Assembly: GCA_032622095.1 (NCBI GenBank)
Contig: CP136061.1
Span: 132,194,087-132,258,086, forward strand
Direction: 5' to 3'
Source of the DNA: Siphonodentalium dalli
Taxonomy: Eukaryota; Mollusca; Scaphopoda; Gadilida; Siphonodentaliidae
Length of the DNA: 64,000 nt
Within the stretch, counting starts at the first letter, position 1; each line of letters begins with the position of its first letter. Below the pieces are notes generated by a model. The model saw nothing but the letters and a program-made list of their open reading frames with translations, was not told where the DNA came from and ran no database searches. Of this stretch, positions 43,929 through 54,865 are shown one piece after another. Position numbers and translations under genes: made by a program.

Positions 43929-45000
43929 GAATATAAATGAAATTGGTTGACGTTTGTTCAAGTTATCGTGTAGTCCAAGTCTTCTCGTACTAAAACTAGC
44001 TAAGATTTTGGGATGGAGATGCTAGTGTTTAGTCCGAGTTCCAGGCCCATGCATTTCTATGACACGACTTAAGCGTTAGTGACCCGCTCAAATAAAACCA
44101 CAATTATATGAAATAAAATATCACAATTGCTACAATAAACGGATAGTTTCCGCAGAAGACATGCTATTTGATCTGAAACCCACATCGGTTGTGAATTGAA
44201 AGCGGTAATTTAATGTGAAAAGAAACTTTTGCCGCAGTGTTTACATATTTTTTAAAGTATAAGAACTCAGTTGACCTTGCGAACTGCGTTCGGCATTTTC
44301 CGGTGAAAATATTCCATAGATTTTCAATCAACCACGCACGATGAATTCTCCATTGTAATCGTAATTATACGTGACAATAAATAAATAAATACATAGATTA
44401 AATACATATTGAAGATATAAATGTAATACATTAAATAAATTACGGGAATTATAACCATCTCACAGTTTAAAACAGTGTAAACACAATGACCATTAGAATA
44501 TCATGGGGGCCGCCATTTTGTTTGTATCGAAATTCGTCTCGGCCAAAACAAACACCGGACAATGCCGAAGTTCTTCGGAACCTGAGTTCGGCTTTCAGTT
44601 AAGTAAACAAACAGAAAAAACAACGATGTTTGTGGCAATCAACCGGAATATTCTATGTGTAATTTAACATTAAAGTTAGATTATTATACACCATTATGAC
44701 CATAAGATGTCACTCTTTCCGATGTATATAGCATCATGTATTGCTTTGTTAGGTAAATCGAGTAAAATACACCACAGATTCCCGCCACAGATCCTGGGCG
44801 TAACTCGTGTCATAGAAATGCATGGGCCTGGAACTCGGACTAAACACTAGCATCTCCATCCCAAAATCTTAGCTAGTTTTAGTACGAGAAGACTTGGACT
44901 AGTTATCGTGCTAAGAGACATAAAATTTCAATAAATATAAAAAAGTGGCATAACTCTGGTTAGATAGTCGGAGTGGACCCTATTTTCTGGTACAGTTGCC
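43929..45000 (+). repeat. Family E tandem array, right part
   Basis: The array resumes at 43929 with TATAAATGAAATTGGTTGAC and TTTGTTCAAGTTATCGTG. After another insertion it continues at 44902 through GCTAAGAGACAT and GTGGCATAACTCTGGTTAG. The flanking units join correctly once the insertions are removed. Confidence 0.8.
43962..44910. mobile_element. 931 bp element with ~97 bp perfect inverted repeats and perfect 9 bp target duplication
   Basis: The element is 43971-44901. GTTATCGTG lies at 43962-43970 and 44902-44910. The inverted repeats start TAGTCCAAGTCTTCTCGTAC and run to about 44067 on the left and 44805 on the right with no mismatch that I can see. The 740 bp interior is AT-rich and non-coding, with CCGCCATTTTGTTTGTATCG and an ATAAATAAATAAAT tract. 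Long terminal repeats plus a 9 bp duplication fit a Mutator-like (MULE) non-autonomous element. The perfect state implies a recent insertion. Confidence 0.93.
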
Positions 45001-45124
45001 GCACATGACAATTAATTCACATACAAAAAATTGTCAGATTCCATAAAAAAACTGCTCTTATATAGGTTTGTAGCCACCCACCCGGATGACAGCCATCTGC
45101 ACCATATCAATAGTTGACTAATAA

Positions 45125-45330
45125 ATTAACCATGGTCTTATTAATGAATGTGCGCTATATGTGTCCATTAAAGCTCTGATTCATGTTACTAGTAGATCAC
45201 TACAACTCCAGGCTATAGGGTGCCATTTGTACAGTAAATGGTCATCTCTGATTCATTACACTAATTTGCACAAGAAAATATTGGTTCAGTAACCTGTGGG
45301 TGCATGGACATGAAACCAGAAAGTATTGAA
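45125..45330 (+). repeat. Dispersed repeat 'J', third copy
   Basis: TTATTAATGAATGTGCGC, TGTGTCCATTAAAGCTCTGA, CTCCAGGCTATAGGGTGCC and AAATGGTCATC match the copies at 21.7 and 24.6 kb in order. Confidence 0.6.
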
Positions 45331-45501
45331 TTTTGTAAATGCACCATTAAAGTAACCAATATAACTAGGGGCCAACTTCCATTTTAGGAGAGTGTAGAAG
45401 CTTTGTGAAGCACCATTAGTAGAGCGGAATTCTGCTCCCATCCTCAACACAACAGATTGCTGAATAGAAATGATAATAAATTTTCTACTGTAGCTGACAA
45501 C

Positions 45502-45697
45502 TTATGGCGCTCTTGCAATAAACAGCAGAATAGTGCAATCCTTAATACTTTGTTCTATTCCATAAACCAACGGTTCCCATTCTTTATCTGTCTTAATTTC
45601 ACTCATAAATTCACATGCATGTGAAATCAGGTCATCAAATTTAACAAAGTTGAATCGAGGAATATGGCATTGGTGATACTTGGGAGCTGCATGGGTA
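45502..45697 (-). CDS. Candidate coding exon, unknown product
   Basis: On the minus strand, a plausible acceptor (TATATATACCCATGCAG) is followed by an open stretch beginning PKYHQCHIPRFNFVKFDD, then LISHACEFMSEIKTDKEW and EPLVYGIEQSIKDCTILL, ending at a stop at 45502. Composition is balanced (acidic, basic, aromatic and aliphatic residues), unlike the repeat-derived frames nearby. The frame remains open upstream of the acceptor to an ATG at 45736-45738. I recognise no family. It could be a terminal exon, a decayed exon or chance. No polyadenylation signal was located downstream. Confidence 0.3.
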
Positions 45698-45738
45698 TAT
45701 ATACAGACAAAAACTTCACAAAATGAGATTTTCACCAT

Positions 45739-46011
45739 ACATGGTAATTTTCAACAATATTTCTGAAATGCAATTTTCACTTCATTATGAACACCTCAAA
45801 ATAAGCAAGTTCCCCATGACATATTAAACTGTATATCGAGAATCCTGAGACCCCGTCCCTTGTTCATGCATAATAGGATTGATGAAGAAAGATATTGTTG
45901 ATCCACTAAGAGCTTGCATGCTTGAGTGAGTACTGTGTGTGCAGAGGTGGTGGTCAATTCAAAAGTTGCAAAACAGTTATGAGGGTAGAAAACTCATTTA
46001 TAACCCTTTCC
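45739..46011. other. Non-coding spacer
   Basis: It holds nothing that I recognise. If the adjacent exon candidate is real, this would be intronic or upstream sequence. Confidence 0.3.
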
Positions 46012-46225
46012 ACAGTAATGCCCTAAATAATCGACTCCTTAACCAGAGCAGAATTATGGGTAACTTTTCAGGATTTAGTCAGAAATATGGCTTGTTGCCT
46101 TCATCGGAAAGCTCTCAGTGAGAGCTTTCGATGAATGGCAAAAAGCCATATTTCCGACTAAATCCTGAAAAGTAACCCATAATTCTGCTATGGTTAAGGA
46201 GTCAATTATTTAGGGCATTACTGTA
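46012..46225. mobile_element. Family A MITE, full length
   Basis: It starts ACAGTAATGCCCTAAATAAT and ends TTTAGGGCATTACTGTA. Small deletions in each half of the centre (TGCCTTCATCGG, GCTTTCGATGAATGG) distinguish it from other copies. Confidence 0.9.
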
Positions 46226-46808
46226 CCAAATTGTTTCTTCATGCATGCTCAGAGGTGCATTTTGAGAAACGCCTTGAATTGTAGACAAAAGATAAGAATT
46301 TCATTATAAATATATAGCGCGGCCAAAGGGAACTGCAATATAATCTACATGTATATTGAGCGTGGAATAGACTGTCTCCTTGAAATACCTTGTGACATAT
46401 ATCACACGACACTAGTTCAGTTAGCATAGTCGAATGCGATGTCCCAGTTAAGAGCATTATAAGTTATGTCATCGGAACACTATAATGTCAGGCACCTCGG
46501 GTTGGGACCATTTAACATTCAGGACGTCAGGGTTCAAAGGGTTAACATCCATCCAAATGAATAATAGGTCATTCAAATGAAAACTTTTTAATGACTGGGA
46601 TAATCCATTTTGTATAGAATGGTTTAATATTCATGTGAAGAACAGCATTGCTGTACATTTTACCCCATGCCAAGACTCAGAACTCGCAGGAGTCATTATT
46701 GTAATGAATAAATCGACACTGGATTCAATACTACCATGATGCCACCAATTCCTCTAGCAGTAGATTGGGAATGTCATATTGTTTGGTGTCATTATATCCA
46801 CTCTTTTG
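46226..46808. other. Non-coding, with a solo TTAA-element end
   Basis: AGGACGTCAGGGTTCAAAGG (about 46520) followed by GTTAA matches the right end of the 6.6 kb element at 33804-40390. No left end is nearby. Otherwise nothing was recognised. Confidence 0.5.
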
Positions 46809-47025
46809 TACAGTAATGCTCTAAGTAATTGACTTCTTAACCACAGCATAATTATGGGTAACTTTTCAGGATTTAGTCCGAAATATGGCTTGTTGCCATT
46901 CATCGGAAAGCTCTCGGGGAGAGCTTTCCAATGAATGGCAACAAACCATATTTCCGACTAAATCCTGAAAAGTTACCCATAATTCTGATGTGGTTAAGAA
47001 GTCGATTACTTAGAGCATTACTGTA
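46809..47025. mobile_element. Family A MITE, full length
   Basis: TACAGTAATGCTCTAAGTAA and TTAGAGCATTACTGTA. It carries the same GCTCTAA/TTAGAGC terminal variant as 24419-24636, suggesting a subfamily. The centre is GGAAAGCTCTCGGGGAGAGC. Confidence 0.92.
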
Positions 47026-47624
47026 GATTGCTCGCTCCATGCGAATTCTAACAATACACAAACAAGTTCCCTCTTAGTGAACCCAGTGATTCTTAGAAAG
47101 TTGACTCTTCTCATTCAATTTGTGTTCATTCCAGCATGTAGCATCTTACCACTTCATCAATAGATTATCTCCCGAAAGTTTCATCACATTCTGTTTATCA
47201 CATCTGAAGATATTCTCGAAAATGAGTGGGGAACAGAGGGGCTTATCGTAAAAACAAGTAAAAAATATAAATAAAAAAAATCTAGATTTAAAACGAGCAT
47301 GTCACTCGAACAAACGCATTGCTTTTGATATAATATTATATCAATAGCGATGAATTTGTTAAAGTGATACGGTCATTTCTAATTTGGACTATTTTGTTTA
47401 AATTGTTTACTCAATTTTAAAGACATGCCCCTGTGGATGGGAAGTTTTTTTTTTCCAGGTGTTTATTCGAATGGTGAATCACGATACAAACCAAGGAGTA
47501 ATTTAATCCATCATTGCACACACTATTTCAATCAGTTTAATTACAAAAGTGTCATGATTGAGCTAACAAAACTGATCCATCAAATTATTCTGATCAAGGG
47601 ATAGTAACTATAGGCCAGGCATTC
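47026..47624. other. AT-rich non-coding stretch
   Basis: No gene, RNA or repeat boundary was recognised. Confidence 0.35.
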
Positions 47625-47762
47625 TACAGTAATGCCACAATTAATCGACTCCATAACCACAGCAGAATTATATGTAAATTTTCAGGATTTAGTCGGAAAT
47701 ATGGCTTGTTGCCATTCATCGGAAAGCTCTTAAGGAGTCGATTATTGACGGCATTACTGTAT
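47625..47762 (+). mobile_element. Family A MITE with right arm deleted but right tip kept
   Basis: The left arm is complete to GCCATTCATCGGAAAGCTCT. It then joins directly to TAAGGAGTCGATTATTGACG and GCATTACTGTA. About 80 bp of the right arm are missing, yet both transposase-facing tips remain. Confidence 0.88.
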
Positions 47763-47999
47763 AAAATGCTGGAGTGCATATGATTGCCCTCCTACTCCTA
47801 GCATTGCCTAGGAGTGCAAACACCAGCCCCTACAGAGTCTAAAGACTACTAAATGCAAGGCTGATCATAACAAGCGGTGGCATCAAGGGTGCTGGGATAC
47901 CCCATGGTGAAAATTGAAATATGGGCAGGTCGGAAACCAAATTGTGAAAAAAAATGTGATGAACGAACAAATTACTGGACAATTCTAACGAACAATTGA

Positions 48000-48238
48000 T
48001 GGAAATCGAACATTTTCAAATAAACAAAGAGGGATAACTCTTGAACACTGTCAATGAACCCTCTGTTGAAAGCCCTACTGATGCCAAACGTGCATACCAA
48101 ATTTCATCGATATCTGATAACCCATGTTTGAGATATATCAGTGGACGGACACATGGATGGACACACAGATGGCTAGACGGACGGACGCATGTAATCCAGT
48201 ACACCCCCCCCCCCCCACCTTTTGGGATTGGGGTATAA
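48000..48238 (+). repeat. Dispersed repeat with GGACGGACG tail and poly-C
   Basis: This is the longer relative of 8236-8400: AAATAAACAAAGAGGGATAA, GAACCCTCTGTTGAAAGCC, CATACCAAATTTCATCGATA, then ACGGACACATGGATGGACAC and a C-run (48205-48217). This type of head plus a GGACGGACG-like tail is familiar to me from molluscan repeats, from memory and unverified. The frame across it is not a gene. Confidence 0.65.
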
Positions 48239-48260
48239 TTATCTAAATGGTTTAGGTCAA

Positions 48261-48720
48261 AGGCTCAGACAAAAGATGCATCCGAGGATGTACAATTATA
48301 TGTTGAAAAATGGCAATTACTCCACCAAAATGACTCCGACTGAACTCAAAGTCGCAGGTGCACAGGTTAACATGCTGACATCTATGCCAAGTTTTTAAAA
48401 AATTGACTGGAAAATGATGGAATACAGTCTCGGACAAAAAAAGTGTCCCAGGATGTACGATTATATGTCAAAAAATGGCAATAACTCTGCCAATATGACT
48501 CTGACTGAACTCAAAATCGCAGAATGGCAGGTTCCCATGCTGGTTGACATCTGTGCTAAGTTTACAACAAAATTACTGGAAAATGGTATAATACGTACAG
48601 GCTCGGACACAAGATGCGTCCCTGATACGCAGGTTCACATGCTAGTTGATATATGTGCAAAGTTTTAAAAAGATTAAGCAGAAAATGACAGAATAAAGGC
48701 TCGGACAAAGTTCAGGATGG
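48261..48720 (+). repeat. Tandem repeat, ~165-175 bp unit, about 2.7 copies
   Basis: Units begin near 48261, 48424 and 48598 with GGCTC(A/G)GACA(A/C)AA. They share ATGTACGATTATATGTCAAA, ATGGCAATAACTCTGCC and ATGCTGGTTGACATCTGTGC. A truncated start is at 48698. Period and wording are reminiscent of Family E, but the sequences differ. Confidence 0.75.
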
Positions 48721-49048
48721 ATGCACGGATGGGCAAGGGTCATTACTATAGTCCTCCAAGGGAATGTTGGGGACAAAAATATTGATCCCATCATCATATA
48801 GCCAAATATACTTATCCGGTAGATCAAAGGAAAACACTTCACTCATCTTGTGCTTCACCAACTCAATCAAGTAGGCCACTTGAAATATATATGTTTCGGA
48901 CAATGTCCTTGACCTAATGCTTATAAAGGTTTCCGTTAGGGTTATACTGTTGGATCCGTAGAACCTAAGGGCTAGGATATTATGGGTCGACCATGGATTG
49001 GCCCATCAGATGCAAAAAATCTGCTGTATCGTTGCACTAGAGAATAGT
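48721..49048. other. Non-coding stretch
   Basis: Overlapping 63-66 codon minus-strand frames occur in two registers without distinguishing features. Confidence 0.35.
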
Positions 49049-50316
49049 GATTGGCCAGGGTTTCCGCTAGGGGTCAGGGGAATGGGTCCGGTAGCTGCTA
49101 TGGGGGAAACCAGTAAATAATTAAATATATGAAGACCGATTTATCTGTAATTTCGCCATTTACCGTACCGGCCGGTGTATATATAAGTCGCAACTTTCTA
49201 ACCCAATTTCCCTTATTAAAAACTTCCTGCGACTTATGGATCGGTATGTCATGAGGGGCATTTTTCATCAGGATTTTGAGAAACAGACGGTGATCACAGG
49301 TAAGCAACAAGACAAAATGCCGGCGCAAACTAAATCTAAAAATATGATAAATCCGATATAAAAAAAAAGAAATAAACAAACCCATTCTCACTGTGTCTGT
49401 GTGTCTTTATTTTATTCTCTGTCTCACACATTTATATCAAATTATATGTATTAGTATCTGATAATTCAACTGCAAAAGAGCAGCAAAACATTGGGTGTCC
49501 TTGACATGACTAATAATTGTGGACACGTGCATGATATTCAATGACTGCAGTATAATAGTTTTGATTATCTATATTATTGTGACACAGTTAATTGCTGCAT
49601 GTGTCTGCAAATTTCTACTGGATGACGTCACATCGGAATGATTATCTAAGCCAGCCCGTGAACGAGCATTATAGACAAACTCTTACTATGAATGAGGGCA
49701 CGCATGGTCAGGGTGTTATTCTTTAATGTGGCATTAAGCCATTAACGCAAAGCCGCGAACTTGTGTATGTTGCACAAAGATTCTTTTATGATGATCGCCA
49801 TTAGCCCAAGCATTTTCATGCTTCAGTTCGTGACAATAAGCCAAGTCGCAATTTTATATTTATACTATAAATGATACGTTATTTGTGTGTTTCCTCATGC
49901 CTCAAACTATACACATGTTTTATACAATTTGGAATAATGATGAATAAATTAGTCCAAACGCCTCGTCAATATTCACGTCGAAATAATAAATGAGGCAGTT
50001 TTTATGATCCACATTCCCATACTCTGAAGTAAATTGAACCAATGATATCTCCCTTGATAGGGAATTCCCCACCAATCACGTGGGGGAATCCCGTGGAACT
50101 ATTTGTGGGGTTTCACTATTTATGGTTTGTTCATGCTGTTATTTTTTGTTCTGAAGATGGACTGTGTCGATTACATTTGGTCATTATTAATGAAAATAAG
50201 GTTAAATATCATATATATTTATTTGTGTATGAGTGGGATTTCATGGCAAAGGTCGGCAGGGGGAATGGGTCCGGGCGACGGACCCACAGCCGGCCTGGCG
50301 GAAACCCTGGATTGGC
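49049..50316. mobile_element. hAT-like 1.25 kb non-autonomous element
   Basis: The element is 49056-50309. Its ends CAGGGTTTCCGCTAGG and CCTGGCGGAAACCCTG are inverted repeats of the CAGGGTTTCC type common among hAT transposons. GATTGGC is duplicated at 49049-49055 and 50310-50316, 7 bp exact against the usual 8. GGGGAATGGGTCCGG lies near both ends, in the same orientation (about 49077 and 50264). Frames of 82-97 codons inside show no BED or hATC domain. It is a deletion derivative. Confidence 0.82.
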
Positions 50317-50835
50317 GGTTATATTGGGCTAATGTATTTTCTTGGGAATGACTCATTGAATTTGTTTCGGATGTCACGAAATTCAAATAGTAAAAAACAG
50401 ACAGCCTCTTTCCTTTGATCTGTTGAAGTTTGTGGCATTGGTGACTGCTAATCGGAAATCAAATACAACGGAGTCTGTATAAAACAAGTCATTTTATATT
50501 GATTTACACCTGGACCCTTTATTTTGTATTGGTCATTTTAAGGGGAGCAGCCCACCGGCCTAGTAAAAACACTGGTTTGTAATCAGCATGACCAAATGAA
50601 CATGTCTGTTGTATTCCTAGGAAGACTCAGTGTGCCACTACTGGTACTATTAGAAAGGTAGATACTGGTATTCGGGTAGACAGCATCACCCCCTGCCCCC
50701 CCCCCCCCCATGAATCCTAAATACCAGTTGTAAATACTGTTCATGTATTATGTTTATCATTTGAATATTTATTATGTAAGTCATGTACATAATTGTCATA
50801 TATGTTATCTTAATACGTATTATGGGTTGATAAGA
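50317..50835. other. Non-coding stretch with poly-C
   Basis: C-run at about 50694-50709. No gene was recognised. Confidence 0.4.
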
Positions 50836-50839
50836 TTAA

Positions 50840-51307
50840 AGGTACTCAATCCGAACAGAGGGTCCCCATCTCAACAGATTCCAACAACAACAATCCGATC
50901 AGAGGGTCCTATATTACTATTTCTTTGGCTTTGGGGGTAAAAAATATTTGATTCGAGTCGAGGAACCCATCAAACAAAGCTCAGAGTTATTAGATATTGA
51001 TTTTTGAAATTTGTTAGTTTCTCGAGATGAGTACTAATAATTGCCGTCAGTTTCGTAACCTGCGCGAGATGTATACACCAAAACACTTTTCAAACAGACA
51101 AGGATGGATAACTCTAAAATCAAGTGGTAATAATAACGCAATTTTGACCGAGTTTTGGGCCAGAAAGTATTCTCGATAATGAAAAATAATAGATTTCTAA
51201 CAAATCTGAGCTTTGATGGGTGACTTCCTCGACTCGAATCAAATATTTTTGACCCCCCGAAGCCATTAAAATAGTAATTGAGAGGAGTTTTATCGGATTG
51301 AGTACCT
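50840..51307. mobile_element. Family G MITE, TTAA-bounded
   Basis: The element is 468 bp between TTAA at 50836-50839 and 51308-51311. Ends are AGGTACTCAATCCGA and TCGGATTGAGTACCT, exactly inverted. The arms continue inward (GAGGGTCC, TTACTATTTCTTTGGCTTTG, GATTCGAGTCGAGGAACCC with their complements). Two relatives are at 62577-63034 and 63092-63528, and a solo end is at about 22433. It is non-coding. Confidence 0.9.
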
Positions 51308-51378
51308 TTAAACCAATAGTTCACAGAGAGGGCTGGATCCTACATACAGGTTAAGAAAATATAGAATACCAAGTCATG

Positions 51379-51546
51379 ATTTATCGACCCCTTAACCACA
51401 GCAGAATATTATGGTAACTTTCAGGATTTAGTCGGAAATATGGCTTCCGATGAATGGCAACAAGCCATATTTCTGACTAATCCTGAAAAGTTACCCATAA
51501 TTCTGCTGTGTTTAAGGAGTCGATTACTTAGGGCATTTATACTGTA
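51379..51546. mobile_element. Family A MITE, left tip and centre deleted
   Basis: The left arm from CGACCCCTTAACCACAGC to GGAAATATGG joins CTTCCGATGAATGGCAACAA. The right arm is complete to CTTAGGGCATTTATACTGTA. Confidence 0.85.
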
Positions 51547-51729
51547 TGAGACTGAATTACATCAAAATATGTCATTTTGGCAACAAAATATAAAAAAAAT
51601 TATGCTATACTAGTAAAAGCTGAGTACAAGCCTTATTTCTGAATAGGGATAAAATTGGCACAGGAATCCAGAGTACCTGAATCCTGCTTAAAACTTCAAA
51701 ATAACCGAATCCCACATACCAGAAAATGT

Positions 51730-52530
51730 CAATGACACTATGACATATTTCATGATGATCAGACTAACAGTACGACCTCAGTCGACCTGTAGCCCGCGCC
51801 AATGGATTGAATTTTGAAATCCAAGTTGGCCACCAGCGGCCATGTTTTTCGGCCGAATGACCCCAAAATGACTCGTTCCGATCTACATGTCAATATTAAC
51901 ATCTATGACATATTTCATGATGATCAGACGAACAGTACGACCTGTAGCCCACACCAATGGATTGAAATTTGAAATCCAAGATGGCCACCAGCGGCCATGT
52001 TTTTCGGTCGAACGACCCCAAAATGACTCGTTCCCATCTACATGTCATTGTTAACATCCATGACAAATTTCATGAAATTCCGACCAAAGCTACGACCTGT
52101 AGCCCGCGCCAAAGGATTTAGTCATGCAAAGAGTAAAATCCAAGATGGCTGCTGGCAGCCATGTTTTTTGGCCGATCGACCCCAAAATCACTTGTTCCCA
52201 TCTACATGTCAATATTAACATCCATGACAAATTTCATGATGATCAGACGAACAGTACGACCTGTAGCCCGCGCCAATGGATTGAATTTTGAAATCCAAGA
52301 TGGCCGCCAGCGGCCATGTTTTTTGGCCGAATGACACCAAAATGACTCGTTCCCATTTACATGTCAATGTCAACATTCATGACAAATCTCATAAAGATCA
52401 GACCAAAGGTACGACCTGTAGCCCGCGCCAAAGGAAATTGTTGACGGACACACGCATACACGGACACACAGACGACGGACGCCAAACCATGGCAATAGCT
52501 CAAACTTACAAAGTAAGTTGAGCTAAAAGG
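51730..52530 (+). repeat. Family F tandem array, five ~160 bp units, plus orientation
   Basis: Units recur about every 154-163 bp, with GACAAATTTCATGATGATCA, CGACCTGTAGCCCGCGCCAA, GGCCATGTTTTTTGGCCGA and AAATGACTCGTTCCCATCTA. The end is ACACACAGACGACGGACGCC, then CAATAGCTCAAACTTACAAA and a TAAGTTGAGCTA palindrome, followed by a G-run. It is non-coding. Confidence 0.88.
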
Positions 52531-53786
52531 GGGGGGGGGGGTGATATCCTCCTGGTAGATTGGCACATCTCTTAAGATTGTACTAATTTTAATAAAAGGC
52601 TGCTAGCTAGGCAACAGCGCAGGTGTATTACTAGCTGGCAACTTATGGCACATTTAGGCTCCTGCAAATGTTCGAGATTCGATCTGATGTGAAATCACGC
52701 AAAAGGTTCGATTTGATTAGAAATGATCATGAAAATCAATAAATTTTCTAACCATTCTGCGCCAGGATACTCATGCGACTTCTCTAATATATAAACCAAA
52801 ATTTCATCTGTGTATTTTATCAGTAATTAGAGTAAATGCCATGCATCCTCGGCCCTTGTACTCTAAGCATACTTTACAGATATGGACAAGGTTTGCCTTA
52901 ATGGGGAAATCACATGGTCGGTGCAAAATGACAGACAAACATTAGAGTTATCTAGTCCTATTTTATTTATCAATTTGAATTTCATCAATCATATCACTGA
53001 ACTTTGATAAAGTTGTAAATTTTGCATTGCTTGGCTGATCAAAGTGATTTTACTCATTTGAGAAAAGCCAGTGACTGTATGAAATATTCAAGAACATATA
53101 TATTTCAATATATTTAAGTAATGGCTGCCCAGGTGTTCGCAAAATGGCACAGATAGCTCAATTATGGTCGGTTTGCAACAAATAAAACAACCTTTATTAA
53201 AATACTTTACAATATACATGTTTTTTTTAATTATAATATTATTCATATAACGGTTTTTACTCGATATGTCCAGATTAGCCAAAGACCACGAAAATGAACT
53301 ATTTAAAACATAACAATACAGCATCAATTTGTCCCACCAACATCATAGCAAATTAGTAGGACCACTTAACCAGGGGTGGTAATAAATGAGTGCAGTTCTG
53401 TGTTGTAACAAAACTATGTTTTGATAAAACTACAGTACATTGTTACACAAACAAAAATTTCACAAATGATATGTTCACAGATATTACATGAAAATTTGGC
53501 CATTTTCAGGTTCTATTTACATATGTATGACTTGTTAGAACTCATTTATTACAGTATTTATTTCTGACTATTCTAAAGTTCAATAGATTTCAGCGGCTCA
53601 TTGGACAAGGCTCTCATAACAAAAGTGCAACCTAACATAAATGCCAACTTAAGGTCAATATAAATAAATTAATCGATTCTCATCCAACCTTTTTTTTTTA
53701 AATTGGGATGGGCGGGCTAATGTTATTATTTATATTTTATTCTTAATGCTTTCTATGCTAAATACTCATTGATAAGTAGTTCCCTT
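52531..53786. other. AT-rich non-coding stretch
   Basis: No gene is supported. The minus-strand frame 53088-53327 is dominated by Ile, Asn, Tyr and Lys in AT-rich DNA. Confidence 0.4.
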
Positions 53787-53856
53787 AGGAAATGTTCAGA
53801 TAATAAGTTCAACAAACGACGATGTTTGTTTTGAACTTATTATCTGAACATTTCCC
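53787..53856. repeat. Short hairpin, ~31 bp arms
   Basis: AGGAAATGTTCAGATAATAA at 53787 pairs with TTATTATCTGAACATTTCCC ending 53856, around a ~6 nt loop (GACGAT region). An arm-like phrase is also present at about 16889. Confidence 0.8.
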
Positions 53857-54865
53857 ACCAGTGTATAAGAATCCTTATGAATTTGCATTATACTTTGGTC
53901 TCTGTCGTCTGCTCATTTTCCATGAGACATCTCCAGATGATTAATAGACCCTTTCAATGTATATTTTTATTAAATGGTCATGGTCAGTTCTATACAATAT
54001 AAGGTGATTTAAATTGCTCAATTTGATTGAAATAGACTGATTAGTGGGTCATTGCAATGTATTTTGAAGGTTAAGGCATGATAGAAAAAAAAAGGTTTAC
54101 CGCAAAACTAGCCAAATGACAAAATTTGAGGGGACAAAAACTAGGGCCGGGAGGGGATTAGAATCAAGCAATTTTTATATATTGGTCTAAAAGAAAAGCT
54201 AACTTAATGTGAGCCACACTACTGAGTATTGATTTTCCTCTACCTCTCATTTTGAAGTTGTGAATGCCATCATCTGGACTTCTCTTGTATCATATTTCTG
54301 ATTAACTCAGGTGGTTTCCTGACAACGGTGAGTTGAAAGGCACAATCTTGAAAGGCACAATCTTGAGCCTCTAATCAGTGAAGAAATTACCAGGAAGCTA
54401 CAGTTTTTAAGCAGCCAGAGTATGAAAGACGAGATCTTATTTCATGTGTGCATTTGGTGTCTTATTCGCTGGTGATAAGGGCGAACTAAAGTACCTGCAA
54501 ATGTGATCTAAGGATGAGTCACGAGTAAAGGGGGTGTTCACAGAAATGGTCTGGTTTGTTACAGTTCATTATTTCGGCATCGATCACTTCAGAAAATTTA
54601 CCCAACACCATTGAACTCCTGATATATTATGGTTCACTGATTGGGATTTAACGTCATTTTAGCAATAAAGCAATATCACGATGAGCACATAGGTATGTTA
54701 TGGAGATGCCAATATATTTAAGTTTGGAGGAAATCGATGACAAATCTGTTATTATTTTTGATGCCCCACCACAACCCCATCCCTGATTTGAACAGTGCTA
54801 GATGTCTTTAAACAAAAACAAAGAACAAGTTTAGATATCCTGTATCACAGGATTCAGTTTCATGA
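53857..54865. other. Non-coding stretch
   Basis: A small direct repeat (AAAGGCACAATCTTGA at about 54337 and 54350) is the only structure noted. Confidence 0.35.

Noticed and set aside
49098-49391. 97-codon minus-strand frame as transposase fragment
   Set aside because: It lies within the hAT-like element but shows no hATC, BED-finger or DDE-like pattern; it cannot be supported.
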